From positions 62,001 to 126,000 of the forward strand of contig NZ_JACYFG010000002.1 of NCBI RefSeq assembly GCF_014803405.1: a DNA stretch of 64,000 nt, written 5' to 3'. Source of the DNA: Pelagicoccus enzymogenes. Its GTDB lineage: Bacteria > Verrucomicrobiota > Verrucomicrobiia > Opitutales > Opitutaceae. This document shows, in pieces, positions 34,933-44,463 of this stretch. How positions within the stretch are numbered: position 1 is the stretch's first letter; every line of letters starts with the position of its first letter. The position numbers were made by a program, and so were the translations under genes. A model generated the notes under the pieces. The model was not told the DNA's origin. It was given only the letters and a program-made list of their open reading frames with translations, and did no database searches.

Positions 34933-37900
34933 ATGAAAACGAAGCTCTTACTTTGCCTTCGCTGCACCGTCGCCATTTCCATTGCCATCATCGCTAACTA
35001 CGTGGCGCACGCCAAAGATACGATCGACCTTTCCGGAACCTGGGAAGTTCGCCTCGACACCGACGACCAAGTGGAGCCCACCCGCTGGCCGAAAGACCTA
35101 AAGTCGAGTCCGATCACCCTTCCCGGCACCATCGGCGAAGCGGAACTCGGCACGCCCCTCGCCCTCGAACCAGCCCTCACCAAACAAGTCTTCGAGTACC
35201 TCCATCAACGGAACAGCTACATCGGGGCCGCTTGGTACTCGCGCGAAATCGAAGTGGACGAGTCTTGGGCCAACGCTCCCGTGGAGCTTTTGCTCGAACG
35301 CGTGCTCTGGCGCAGTGACGTCTGGCTCAACGGCGAAAAGATCGACACCCAAAACTCGCTCATCGCCCCACACCGCTTCGACCTCGGCACCAAGCTAAAG
35401 CCCGGCAAAAACACCCTCATGGTCCGTATCGACAATCGTATGCAAGTCGACATCGGCACCCTTGGCCACGCCTACACCGAGCAGACGCAAACCATCTGGA
35501 ACGGCATCCTCGGCAGCATCGAACTGCGCAAGCAAGCCCCTCTCTCCATCGCAAAACTCTCCGTCGAACCACAACCCATCGATGGCAAGGTACACGTCAC
35601 TTTCGAACTCTCCAACACCACTGGCAAAGAGCAGAAAACCAACATCCAGCTCTCTGCGGCCCCCGAGGGAAAGAGCAAGACCGTCGCCTCCACCTCACTC
35701 TCTCTCACCGCGCCCGCCGGAACATCTCATCACTCCGCCACCCTCCCCGCCGACAAGCTGAACCGTTGGTCCGAATTCAACCCGCAGCTCTACAGCTTCG
35801 AGGCACAACTTTCCGCCGGAAAGCTCTCCGACAGCGAAGGCATCGTATCCGGTATCCGCGAAATCCTTACCGACGAGCGCCACGTCACCATAAACGGAAA
35901 CGTCTCCTTCATGCGCGGCACTCTCGACTGCGCTATCTTTCCCAAGACCGGCTACCCGCCCACGGACGTGGCCAGCTGGGACAAAATCTTCCAAACCGTA
36001 CGCGACTACGGACTCAACCACGTGCGCTTCCACTCCTGGTGCCCGCCGGCAGCCGCCTTCGAGTCCGCCGACAAACTCGGTGTCTACCTCCAACCGGAAC
36101 TCCCGAACTGGACCTTTAAAAACGGCCAGGATCCCGTGGTAGACGCCTGGCTCGAAGAGGAAGGCTACCGCATCTTGCGCGAGTACGCCCACCACCCGTC
36201 ATTCGTCTTCTTCAGCATGGGCAACGAGCTGACGGGCGACTACTCCTACCTAGACGGCCTCATCCGCCGCCTACGCGAAAAAGCGCCTCACCTGCTCTAC
36301 ACCAGCACCACCTATTCTTTCTCCGAACGCGGAGCGAAGGAAGGCCCGGAGGACGACATCTTCATCACCCAACGCAGCAACACCGGCTGGGTACGCGGTC
36401 AGGGCTTTATCAATACAACTTGGCCTACCACCGACAGCAATTACGCGGAAGGCATGTCCAGCATCGACGTCCCCCTCATCACCCACGAAGTCGGACAATA
36501 CAACGTGTATCCAAATCTCTCCGAACTCCCAAAATACGACGGCAACCTTCGCGCCCTCAACTTCGAAGCCATCAAAGAAGATCTCGAAAAGAAAGGCCGA
36601 CTCGACAAGGCCGACGACTACACGCTCAACTCCGGCAAGCTCGCCGTCATCCTCTACAAGGAAGACATCGAACGCGCCCTGCGTACCAAGGACCTCTCCG
36701 GTATCCAACTTTTGAATCTCAACGACTTCCCCGGCCAAAGCACCGCCACCGTAGGCGTCCTCGACGCCTTTTGGGAGTCCAAGGGATTGGTCACTCCAGA
36801 AGAGTTCCGCCAATTCACCTCTCCCGTCGTACCTCTCATCAAAATGCCGAAGATGGCTTGGAGCAACGACGAGACTTTTACTGCTTCCATTGAGATCGCC
36901 AACTTCTCCGACGCCACCCTCAAGAACGCGAAGATCTCCTGGTCACTCAAAACCGAGGACGGCAAAACCGTCGCCAAGGCAAACCTCCCATCTCGTAACG
37001 TCCCTCTCGGAAACGGGCACGACCTCGGTCAGATCGAGGCTCCGCTCAAGTCTATCAAGGAAGCCACCAAGCTCAGCGTCGAAGTCGCCCTCAAAGGCAC
37101 GGACTACAAAAACGCCTGGAACATCTGGGTCTACCCCAACAACGCCGAAACGACTCCCGAAAACGTCACCGTCATTCGCCGCTACGGCAAGCCGCTCTTC
37201 GACGCCCTTGCCGCCGGCGAGAACGTGCTCTTCCTCCCCTCCGTGGAAGAACTAACCAACCCACTGGCCGGTCGTTTCATACCTGTATTCTGGAGTCCAC
37301 TACACTTTCCGAATCAAGCCGGCTCGCTGGGAACGCTCATCGATAGCGACCACCCGGCCTTTAAATCCTTCCCCACCGACACCCACACCGACTGGCAATG
37401 GTGGGAGCTGCTCGCGGATTCGACTTCCATCACCGCCGACTCCCTCGGTCCTGATTTCGAGCCGGTCATGCAATTCATCGACAAGTACAATCGCAACAGC
37501 CTCCCCGCCATCATGTGGGAAGCCAAGGTTGGTCCCGGCAAGCTCTTCGTCTGTACCCTCGACCTCGATTCCGATCCCGAGCGTCGCATCGTCGCCCGCC
37601 AGCTCAAGGCATCCCTCTTGGACTACATCGGCGGCAAGGCCTTCGCGCCTGACTTCGAAATCGACGCTAAAACACTCGCTAGTTTCTTCCAAGTGAAGCC
37701 TTACACCTTCGAGCTCAGCCGAGGTACCAGCCATCCGAACCACGACTTCAACAAGCTCTTCGATGGCAAGGCCGACACCTTCTGGCACAGCGATTGGAAC
37801 GACAAGGACACCAAGCATCCCTACGTCATCACAATTGCCATGAAGGAACAACTCAAGGTCGCAGGCTTGAAGTACCTTCCTCGCCAAAACAGCGAGAGAG

Positions 37901-38160
37901 CCCGCGTCGCCGATTACAAAATCGAAACCAGCCTCGATGGTAAGAACTGGAAAACGGCCTCAAGCGGCACCCTTCCCAACAGCAAAGAGGTTCAGCAAAT
38001 CAAGTTCAAGGAATCCGTATCCACGCTTTTCCTACGTCTAACCGTACTCTCGGACGTCTCAACAACCACCCATGCCGCCATCGCCGAACTCTCTCCCATC
38101 TTCGACGACGGAAATGCAAACGTAGACGACCTCGGCCTCATCGACGGCTTCAACAATTGA
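34933..38160 (+). CDS. secreted GH2-family glycoside hydrolase with discoidin domain
   Basis: A 1075-residue protein with signal peptide ending VAHA27. Residues 35-330 are the GH2 sugar-binding and sandwich domains (IDLSGTWEVRLDTDD, SYIGAAWYSREIEVDESW, LWRSDVWLNGEKI). The TIM barrel holds acid/base E432 in FFSMGNELTG and the nucleophile E519 in LITHEVGQYN. Residues about 922-1060 form an F5/8 type C discoidin-like carbohydrate-binding domain (HDFNKLFDGKADTFWHSDW). GH2 members are mostly beta-galactosidases, beta-glucuronidases or beta-mannosidases; which one cannot be said. It lies 71 bases after the MFS gene and 11 bases before a PhoD-like gene. Confidence 0.9.
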   Translation: MKTKLLLCLRCTVAISIAIIANYVAHAKDTIDLSGTWEVRLDTDDQVEPTRWPKDLKSSPITLPGTIGEAELGTPLALEPALTKQVFEYLHQRNSYIGAAWYSREIEVDESWANAPVELLLERVLWRSDVWLNGEKIDTQNSLIAPHRFDLGTKLKPGKNTLMVRIDNRMQVDIGTLGHAYTEQTQTIWNGILGSIELRKQAPLSIAKLSVEPQPIDGKVHVTFELSNTTGKEQKTNIQLSAAPEGKSKTVASTSLSLTAPAGTSHHSATLPADKLNRWSEFNPQLYSFEAQLSAGKLSDSEGIVSGIREILTDERHVTINGNVSFMRGTLDCAIFPKTGYPPTDVASWDKIFQTVRDYGLNHVRFHSWCPPAAAFESADKLGVYLQPELPNWTFKNGQDPVVDAWLEEEGYRILREYAHHPSFVFFSMGNELTGDYSYLDGLIRRLREKAPHLLYTSTTYSFSERGAKEGPEDDIFITQRSNTGWVRGQGFINTTWPTTDSNYAEGMSSIDVPLITHEVGQYNVYPNLSELPKYDGNLRALNFEAIKEDLEKKGRLDKADDYTLNSGKLAVILYKEDIERALRTKDLSGIQLLNLNDFPGQSTATVGVLDAFWESKGLVTPEEFRQFTSPVVPLIKMPKMAWSNDETFTASIEIANFSDATLKNAKISWSLKTEDGKTVAKANLPSRNVPLGNGHDLGQIEAPLKSIKEATKLSVEVALKGTDYKNAWNIWVYPNNAETTPENVTVIRRYGKPLFDALAAGENVLFLPSVEELTNPLAGRFIPVFWSPLHFPNQAGSLGTLIDSDHPAFKSFPTDTHTDWQWWELLADSTSITADSLGPDFEPVMQFIDKYNRNSLPAIMWEAKVGPGKLFVCTLDLDSDPERRIVARQLKASLLDYIGGKAFAPDFEIDAKTLASFFQVKPYTFELSRGTSHPNHDFNKLFDGKADTFWHSDWNDKDTKHPYVITIAMKEQLKVAGLKYLPRQNSERARVADYKIETSLDGKNWKTASSGTLPNSKEVQQIKFKESVSTLFLRLTVLSDVSTTTHAAIAELSPIFDDGNANVDDLGLIDGFNN

Positions 38161-38171
38161 TCGGCTTTCAG

Positions 38172-39818
38172 ATGGAACTCAAAAAGAGCATCACAACTCT
38201 GCTCTTCGCCACTTGCCTAGCAGGACAAAGTCCCGCCCAAGAGGCCACAGAAGCGTATCGCAAAGCGCCCTTCGAGGAGCTTGACACCTTCGCCGTCAAC
38301 GACTGGTGGAACCGCAACGAATGCTGGATCACGCCGATGAAAGTCGAGCGCGACGAGGTGCTGGCCTTCGGCCTCTACACCGTTGCCCGCCAGACCCTCA
38401 AGCTCACCGCCCAGCTCTACCCGCTCTATCCCGACGAATCACGCGACGTCTACCTGGACATCAAGGAAAACGGACGCTGGAAACAAATAGCCAAGGCGCC
38501 CGTCTACGACCTCGGCTGGTCGGCCCATTTTCGTATCGCCGACTGGGACGACACAAAAGACACGCCTTATCGCCTCCGCCATGGGGATGCGGCCAGCTTC
38601 GAGGGACTGATTCGAGCCAACCCCATCCACAAAGACGAAATTGTGCTCGCCTCCTTGTCCTGCAATTCCAACCAGGACCGCGGACCACGCGACAACTACG
38701 TTCGCAACCTGCGTATCCAAGACCCGGATATCCTGTTCTTCGCTGGCGACCAGTCCTATTTCCACAACCAGCACACAGCCGGTTGGCTGCTCTGGGGCAA
38801 GCAATTCCGCGACATCATTCGCGACCGCCCCACCATCACCATCCCCGATGACCACGATATCGGCCAAGGCAACCTCTGGGGCGAAGGCGGCAAAAAAGCT
38901 TCTACTTACCACGGCGACGACGGCGGCTACTACTACAGCCCCGACTACGTTCGCATGGTCGAGCGCTGCCAGACCTGGCACCTGCCAGACGCTTACGATC
39001 CAGCTCCCGTTGAGCAAGGCATCGGCGTTTACTACACCGATTATCCGATCGGCGGCATTGAGCTCGCCATCATCGAAGACCGGAAGTTCAAGTCCGGTCC
39101 CCTCGACCGCGTTCCCATGATGGGAGAACGCGTCGACCTTGTATTAAAAAAGGACTACGACCCCGACGCCCTCGACCTTCCAGGCCTGACACTTCTCGGC
39201 GAACGCCAGCTCGCTTTCCTCCATAACTGGGCTCAGCCAAAACCGAACCAACCTATTCGGGCCGTGCTCTCGCAAACCGGTTTCGCCGGAGCCGCCCACT
39301 TCAGCGGAAATCTCGAAAATCGCGTCTACGCCGACCTCGACAGCAACGGTTGGCCCCGCTCCGGCCGAAACAAGGCCCTTCGTATCATTCGAGACGCCAA
39401 CGCCATCCACATCGCCGGAGACCAGCACCTCGCCACCGTGCTGCAACACGGCATCGATGAACACGACAACGGCCCCTGGTCCTTCGTTTCGCCTGCCATT
39501 GTCAACAACTACTGGAGCCGCTGGTGGAAACCCAGCGAAGAGGAACTCGCCGCCACCTCTCCCATCGGCGCCTCCAAGCTTCCTTGGACCGGCCGCTTCA
39601 AGGACGGCTTCGGCAATCCCCTCACCATGCACGCCTACGCCAATCCGGAAAACGCCGACCACGGGGCCGGCTACGGCCTCATCCGCTTTCGCAAACGCGC
39701 CAATCAAGTCGTATTCGAATGCTGGGCACGCAGCGCGAACCTGTCTCAAGACAACGCGTCCCAATTTCCCGGCTGGCCCGTCACCATCGATCTGACCACA
39801 CAAGAGAGAGTCAAGTAG
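38172..39818 (+). CDS. exported PhoD-like metallophosphatase
   Basis: A 548-residue protein with signal peptide MELKKSITTLLFATCLAGQSPA. The core shows metallophosphoesterase elements of the PhoD type: FFAGDQSYFHNQH, TIPDDHDIGQGNLWGEGG and a C-terminal IHIAGDQHLATV. An N-terminal beta domain of about 150 residues (EVLAFGLYTVARQTLKLTAQLYPLY) precedes the catalytic part. The ATG at 38172 fits the signal peptide; a TTG overlapping the GH2 stop is the alternative. PhoD-like proteins next to glycosidases and sulfatases could release phosphate or act on another phosphate or sulfate diester; its role in glycan breakdown is unproven. Confidence 0.8.
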   Translation: MELKKSITTLLFATCLAGQSPAQEATEAYRKAPFEELDTFAVNDWWNRNECWITPMKVERDEVLAFGLYTVARQTLKLTAQLYPLYPDESRDVYLDIKENGRWKQIAKAPVYDLGWSAHFRIADWDDTKDTPYRLRHGDAASFEGLIRANPIHKDEIVLASLSCNSNQDRGPRDNYVRNLRIQDPDILFFAGDQSYFHNQHTAGWLLWGKQFRDIIRDRPTITIPDDHDIGQGNLWGEGGKKASTYHGDDGGYYYSPDYVRMVERCQTWHLPDAYDPAPVEQGIGVYYTDYPIGGIELAIIEDRKFKSGPLDRVPMMGERVDLVLKKDYDPDALDLPGLTLLGERQLAFLHNWAQPKPNQPIRAVLSQTGFAGAAHFSGNLENRVYADLDSNGWPRSGRNKALRIIRDANAIHIAGDQHLATVLQHGIDEHDNGPWSFVSPAIVNNYWSRWWKPSEEELAATSPIGASKLPWTGRFKDGFGNPLTMHAYANPENADHGAGYGLIRFRKRANQVVFECWARSANLSQDNASQFPGWPVTIDLTTQERVK

Positions 39819-39878
39819 TCGGGCTTTCCAACTGTCGCGCCCCCCCCTAGGAAAGTGCTCAAGCCTCACCCATAAAAC

Positions 39879-39907
39879 ATCAGTGTAAATCTGTGATATC
39901 TGCGGTT
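39879..39907. repeat. degenerate ATCTGTG-type decamer repeat
   Basis: Three adjacent units, ATCAGTGTAA, ATCTGTGAT and ATCTGCGGTT, run through the start of the GH5 gene, and the GTG start codon lies in the second unit. I recall similar ATCTGTG-repeat stretches in intergenic DNA of other environmental bacteria, but cannot confirm this here. Confidence 0.5.
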
Positions 39908-40879
39908 AAGAAAAAACACATCTCCCTGCTCAAAATAGCCATCGCACTCGTCCCGTTCGCGTTCTCCGCCTGCCTCATCGCGAGTGAAATAGATGCAGGA
40001 CTCAACCTGCCCGCGACCAAAGGCACCTCCAATGCTGGCAATTTCCAGCCGGGCGTCTTCCCCTTCGACTACGCGCCAAAAATCCGACAAGGCATAGTCG
40101 ATTCGCATTTCACGCACCTGCGTCTCTCTCTCAACGTGGAAACCGCCCATGACGCCAGGGCCCTTGAGCAACTAGAATCCCTATCCGCGCTCACCGATTT
40201 CCACGGGATCCTCTGCATGTGGGACACCAACCAGGGCGACGAAACCGGGCACGGCAACGGTCTCCCCAACGATCTCGACGCCCTCGCCGCCGCCTGGAAA
40301 AGCGTCCACGCAAAGTTCTCCCCGTATCCGCATTTACGCTACGAGATCTTCAACGAACCCTTTGGCTATCCTCGCAATGTTCAAGGCGCCAAGCGCTACC
40401 TATCGGACATGCGCTACATCATCGACAAGGCGGGCTTGCCCGCAGACCGCTGCATCCTCGACGGACTTGGTTACGCCGACAACGTTCGCCTCGTCGCCGA
40501 CGCGGGTTGGACCGGCGCCCTCGCCTACCACATCTACCCGAACTGGCTCCCAGGACGCAACAATAGCGCAAGCGACTACGGCACGCTTATGGTGGCCGAA
40601 CTGGCCGACCTGCCCAACGAGATCCTTATCACCGAATTCGGAACAAGCCTTAAATTGCAGGGGTATTCAGATTCCAATACAAAAGGTTCCGCCAGCCTAT
40701 TTCTCGGCATGCGCCAAGCCATCACATCTCTAAACCAAAAAGGAGCTAAGATCACCGGCACCTACCACTGGCACGGCTGGGACAACGGTGACTCCTACAG
40801 CTACTGGCATTCCGAAAATTCCGTCGGCTCCACCTTCGTACAGGAGCTGCAGCAAGACCTGAAAGCCGCTTCCAATTAA
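39893..40879 (+). CDS. exported GH5-family endoglycosidase
   Basis: A 328-residue GH5 (clan GH-A) enzyme. The acid/base is E155 in YEIFNEPFGYP and the nucleophile E248 in ILITEFGTSLK; GALAYHIYPNW provides the conserved His-x-Tyr. The N-terminal signal (KKKHISLLKIAIALVPFAFSACLIAS) fits a start at the GTG at 39893; no ATG is available upstream. FSAC could be a weak lipobox. The GTG lies inside a short degenerate repeat (39879-39907). GH5 enzymes cut cellulose, mannan, xylan or related beta-glycans. It lies 74 bases after the PhoD-like gene and 25 bases before a sulfatase. Confidence 0.85.
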   Translation: MISAVKKKHISLLKIAIALVPFAFSACLIASEIDAGLNLPATKGTSNAGNFQPGVFPFDYAPKIRQGIVDSHFTHLRLSLNVETAHDARALEQLESLSALTDFHGILCMWDTNQGDETGHGNGLPNDLDALAAAWKSVHAKFSPYPHLRYEIFNEPFGYPRNVQGAKRYLSDMRYIIDKAGLPADRCILDGLGYADNVRLVADAGWTGALAYHIYPNWLPGRNNSASDYGTLMVAELADLPNEILITEFGTSLKLQGYSDSNTKGSASLFLGMRQAITSLNQKGAKITGTYHWHGWDNGDSYSYWHSENSVGSTFVQELQQDLKAASN

Positions 40880-40904
40880 AGCAATACCCATTCAAACCAT
40901 TTTC

Positions 40905-42899
40905 ATGAAATCACTCCGTCACCTCGCTGTCGCGCTCGCTTCAATCGTTTCCCTAGCCGCCTCGGTATCCGCCGAGGACACGCGCCCGAACATCATCTGG
41001 CTCATGGGAGAAGACATGGGACCGGAACTGTCCTGCTACGGGCACCCCGCGATCCACACGCCGCACATCGACGCCCTCGCCGAGCAAGGAACGCGCTTCA
41101 CCCAAGCCTTCGGCACCGCCTCCAGCTGCACTCCGAACCGCAACGCCATGATGACCGGGCTTTACCAAACACGAGTCGACCTGCAGGACCAACGGCGGAC
41201 CGGCATCACCCTGCCTCACCCCATGCGCCCCATCACCCACATCTTGCAAGAAGCAGGCTACTACACCGCCATCGGCTGCGGCTACAGCCAGAAGACCGAC
41301 CTCAACTTCTCCGTCGACAATCTCTTCGACGGCCGCGACTGGTCCGGCCGCGCCGAGGGGCAACCCTTTTTCGCCCAAATCACCCTCTACGAATCGCACC
41401 GCCTCACCGACGGTTGGAAAAAGATAACGGAAACCGCCACCCGTCCCGTCGATCGCGACGCCGTGGAGTTCCCTCCCTACTTTCCCGATCACCCCGTGGT
41501 GCGCGAGGACTGGGCCCGCTACCTCGAATCCATCCAGTACATCGACAATAGCGTGGGCGAAATCATGCAACGCCTCGAAGACGAAGGCATTGCCGACAAC
41601 ACCATCGTCATCTTCATCGGCGACAACGGTCAATGCCACCTGCGCGGCAAGTGTTGGCTTTACGACGCCGGCCTGCGCGTGCCCTTCATCGCCCAAGACC
41701 CGACCGGAAACTTCGCTTCCGGAGCGGTGAACGACGACCTCGTAAGCACCATAGACATCAGCGCGACGATTCTGGAACTAGCCGGCATCGCAGTCCCCGA
41801 CTACTTCGACGGCCGCTCCCTCATCGCCGACGACTACACGCCACGCCAAACCATCTTTTCCGCTCGCGACCTCGTCGACGAAGTGATGGACCGTATCCGC
41901 TCTGTCAGGACCGATCGCTACAAATACATCCGCAACTACACTCCCGAAAACGGATACCTCGACTGCCGCTACGTGCAACAGAACCGCCCAATGTATCCAG
42001 TTATTCAGGAACTGCACAAACAGGGTAAGCTGAACGCAGCCCAGAGCGTATTCCTCGCCGAAACCAAACCCTTGGAAGAACTCTACGACCTCCAGAACGA
42101 CCCTTACGAACTCAACAACCTCGCCGACTCCGCAGCCCACGCGTCCATCAAAGAATCGCTCAGCAAGCAACTCAACACCTGGCTCGAAGACACCGGCGAC
42201 AAGGGCCTCGAGCAAATGCGTCGCATCGAAAAGCTCTCCCGCGGAGGCGCCGCCGATCCCGCTTCCTACCTGTCGGAGTTCCAGAAGGAATTCGAAAAGC
42301 GTTGGCCCAAGAACCGCCGCATCACCATCGCCGCCCACGGCCACAGCGTGCCGACCGGATACACGACTGGCGGCGTGGTGAAGCCGCACGACGCCTATCC
42401 CCACCTCCTCGAGGCTGCCTTGGCGGAACGCTATCCGCACGCCGTCATCAACGTCATCCCCACCGGTATCGGCGGCGAGAACGCCATCAACGGCTCCTTT
42501 CGCTTCGAGAAAGACGTGCTCTCCCTCAAGCCAGACATCGTTACCATCGACTACTCGCTCAACGACCGCCACCTCGGACTTCGCAACGCCCGCGAAGGCT
42601 GGGAGCGCATGATCGAAGCCGCCCTCCAGCAAGGCGTCAAAGTCCTCCTTCTCACGCCCACCGGCGACTGGAAAGCCGACATGACTTCCCCCGACGATCC
42701 GCTCACCCAGCACGCCGCCCAAGTCCGCGAACTGGCCGAGGAACACGGCGTCGGCCTCGTCGACAGCTACCAGAGCTTCCTCGACCACCTCGAGGAACAC
42801 GGCACCATCAAGCCCATCATGGCCCAGTCCAACCACCCGAATCGCCAAGGCCATCAACTCGTCCTAGACGAACTCAAAAATTGGTTCCCCGGCCTCTGA
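40905..42899 (+). CDS. sulfatase fused to SGNH-type esterase domain
   Basis: A 664-residue exported protein (signal MKSLRHLAVALASIVSLAASVSA). Residues 25-460 are an S1 sulfatase: RPNIIWLMGEDMG, the modification site C75-T-P-N-R79-N-A-M-M-T-G (Asn replaces the usual Ser or Ala at the fourth position), IFIGDNGQCHLRGKCW. Residues about 470-664 are a GDSL/SGNH-like hydrolase with S481 in AAHGHSVP (HGHS instead of GDS), GIGGENA, YSLNDR and H644 in SNHPNRQGH. The fused enzyme could remove both sulfate and acyl groups from one glycan. It ends the tight block starting at GH30, followed by a strong terminator at 43044. Confidence 0.88.
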   Translation: MKSLRHLAVALASIVSLAASVSAEDTRPNIIWLMGEDMGPELSCYGHPAIHTPHIDALAEQGTRFTQAFGTASSCTPNRNAMMTGLYQTRVDLQDQRRTGITLPHPMRPITHILQEAGYYTAIGCGYSQKTDLNFSVDNLFDGRDWSGRAEGQPFFAQITLYESHRLTDGWKKITETATRPVDRDAVEFPPYFPDHPVVREDWARYLESIQYIDNSVGEIMQRLEDEGIADNTIVIFIGDNGQCHLRGKCWLYDAGLRVPFIAQDPTGNFASGAVNDDLVSTIDISATILELAGIAVPDYFDGRSLIADDYTPRQTIFSARDLVDEVMDRIRSVRTDRYKYIRNYTPENGYLDCRYVQQNRPMYPVIQELHKQGKLNAAQSVFLAETKPLEELYDLQNDPYELNNLADSAAHASIKESLSKQLNTWLEDTGDKGLEQMRRIEKLSRGGAADPASYLSEFQKEFEKRWPKNRRITIAAHGHSVPTGYTTGGVVKPHDAYPHLLEAALAERYPHAVINVIPTGIGGENAINGSFRFEKDVLSLKPDIVTIDYSLNDRHLGLRNAREGWERMIEAALQQGVKVLLLTPTGDWKADMTSPDDPLTQHAAQVRELAEEHGVGLVDSYQSFLDHLEEHGTIKPIMAQSNHPNRQGHQLVLDELKNWFPGL

Positions 42900-43294
42900 A
42901 GGCGTGTTCGTGAATAACTTCAAAGCTGGCAGGAACCCATTTTTCTGAGAACAAGTCGGCCAAATGATGCGCTGAAGCAAAACACTAGGACTCGAAAGCG
43001 ATCCTCCTAGCTCGAGCGACCCACTGCAAAAGAGCTCTTCCACAGCCTGACACCGCTGCAATGGCAGCGGCTCAGGCTTTTTCGCGTCCAGACGTCTCGC
43101 CTCTCGCCCCGGTCGTGGCGTTTGGGTTCGCATCCTCGCTTGTAACGCGACGGCGAGCAGCAGCTCACCTAAATCCAAAAGCAAATTTGCTTGCAATATA
43201 TGAAACCCTAAAACTTCTTTTCTTTTTTTTGAAACTTTTTATTCTTTTTGTTTCATTTTCGATAGTTTTGGCAAAATTGCCCGCCCCCCAATTC
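42900..43294. promoter_or_regulatory. 395-bp intergenic region with terminator, palindrome and T-rich tract
   Basis: No credible gene. In order it holds the terminator at 43044-43082, a perfect 14-base palindrome AAGCAAATTTGCTT at 43179-43192 that could be an operator, and a very T-rich stretch (43212-43262) containing GAAAC and GTTTC half-sites in opposite orientation, directly ahead of the lactonase start. A similar T-rich tract with GTTTC/GAAAC lies at 51265-51342 ahead of the GH43-like lipoprotein. Confidence 0.5.
43044..43082 (+). terminator. strong rho-independent terminator
   Basis: AGCCTGA and TCAGGCT pair as the outer stem, CCGCTGC and GCAGCGG as the inner stem with an AATG loop, followed directly by a T-run. 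It lies 145 bases beyond the sulfatase-SGNH stop and marks the end of the transcription unit that begins at or before the GH30 gene. Confidence 0.85.
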
Positions 43295-44410
43295 ATGCCC
43301 CCTTTTTGCAAACTCATGCCCCTGCTTGCCATGGTGACTCTCTGTTCTGCTGAAAGCCACTACGCCTACCTCGCTTCAGCCGGACATGGGGAGCATGCCG
43401 GCTTATTTCTGACTGAATTCAACGTCGAGACGGGCCAGTTGGAGATTGCCGAGAAGGTTGCGCCTGCCCCTCACCCCTTTTTCCTTCAACTCACCGCTAC
43501 TGGCTCTCACCTTCTTGCGGCCTACAATTTGGAGCGCGGAACGGCGGAACCCGGGTATGTCGTTTCTTACGACATCGATCCTCGGACCAAGAAGCTGCAA
43601 AAACGGTCTCAGGCGGAAACTCACGGTAAACTTCCACTGCATCTCGACCTGCGCCCCCAAGGCAACGCGCTCGTGGTCGCAAACTACCAAACGCCAACCG
43701 TATCCAGCGTACAGGTACATTCCGACGGTTCTCTGACTGCAAGCAATCGCCCCCAAATTCTTGCCGGATCAAGTATCCACCCTCAACGCCAAGCCCATTC
43801 CTTCCCACACTCCATAAGCTTCCACCCGAGCGGAACCCTCGCCTATGCCTGCGATCGCGGATCCGATCGCATTTATTCTTATCGCTACACCGAAGAAGGC
43901 TTGGTCCCGACCGACCCGCCCTACCTATCCGTGCGACCCGGCTCCGGACCGCGCCACATGGCATTCCATCCAGATGAGAAGCGGGCCTACGTGGTCAATG
44001 AAATCGGAGGCAGCGTTACCACATTTTCCATCGATGCGACAACGGGATCGATCAGCGAGGGTCCGAGCTACCCTTTGGTTCCCGGAACCTTCCACGGGGA
44101 GAACTACTCTGCAGAAATCGCTCTGCATCCAAACTCCAACTACCTGTATGCCACCAACCGCGGCCATGACAGCATTAGCGTCTTTCGAGTCGGAAACGCT
44201 GCAGCGCTTGAGCCGATTCAAAACATTCCCTGCGGAGGCCAACACCCTCGCTACTTCGCCATCGATCCCACCGGCAAGTGGCTGCTCTGCAGCAACCGCC
44301 ATACCGATTCCGTATCCATATTTTCGATAGATCAAGTTTCGGGACTCCTCACCGCCACAGACAAGCAACTGAGTATTCCCGCGCCCCTACACCTCGTTTT
44401 CATAAGGTAG
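43295..44410 (+). CDS. exported lactonase-family beta-propeller protein
   Basis: A 371-residue protein of the lactonase/6-phosphogluconolactonase (YbhE-like) beta-propeller family. Repeating blade signatures are SFHPSGTLAYACDRGSDRIYSY, MAFHPDEKRAYVVNEIGGSVTTFSID, ALHPNSNYLYATNRGHDSISVF and FAIDPTGKWLLCSNRHTDSVSIF. Started at the ATG at 43295 it has a short signal peptide (MPPFCKLMPLLAMVTLCSA), implying a periplasmic role rather than the cytoplasmic pentose phosphate role. The upstream in-frame extension runs through the terminator and T-rich region and is not coding. Its TAG stop lies inside a REP-like element. Confidence 0.85.
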   Translation: MPPFCKLMPLLAMVTLCSAESHYAYLASAGHGEHAGLFLTEFNVETGQLEIAEKVAPAPHPFFLQLTATGSHLLAAYNLERGTAEPGYVVSYDIDPRTKKLQKRSQAETHGKLPLHLDLRPQGNALVVANYQTPTVSSVQVHSDGSLTASNRPQILAGSSIHPQRQAHSFPHSISFHPSGTLAYACDRGSDRIYSYRYTEEGLVPTDPPYLSVRPGSGPRHMAFHPDEKRAYVVNEIGGSVTTFSIDATTGSISEGPSYPLVPGTFHGENYSAEIALHPNSNYLYATNRGHDSISVFRVGNAAALEPIQNIPCGGQHPRYFAIDPTGKWLLCSNRHTDSVSIFSIDQVSGLLTATDKQLSIPAPLHLVFIR

Positions 44411-44428
44411 GAGCGACCTTGGTCGCGA
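44407..44428 (+). repeat. REP-like element containing the lactonase stop codon
   Basis: GTAGGAGCGACCTTGGTCGC plus GA, with the GCGACC-TT-GGTCGC stem. Bases 44408-44410 (TAG) are the stop codon of the lactonase gene, so the repeat abuts the reading frame exactly. Confidence 0.8.
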
Positions 44429-44463
44429 TTCCACCCCGTAATTCCAGCCCCCTATTCACCGCA

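Noticed and set aside
43061-43294. N-terminal extension of the lactonase by 78 codons
   Set aside because: The extension overlaps the terminator and the T-rich tract and gives a non-protein-like sequence; the ATG at 43295 gives a signal peptide.
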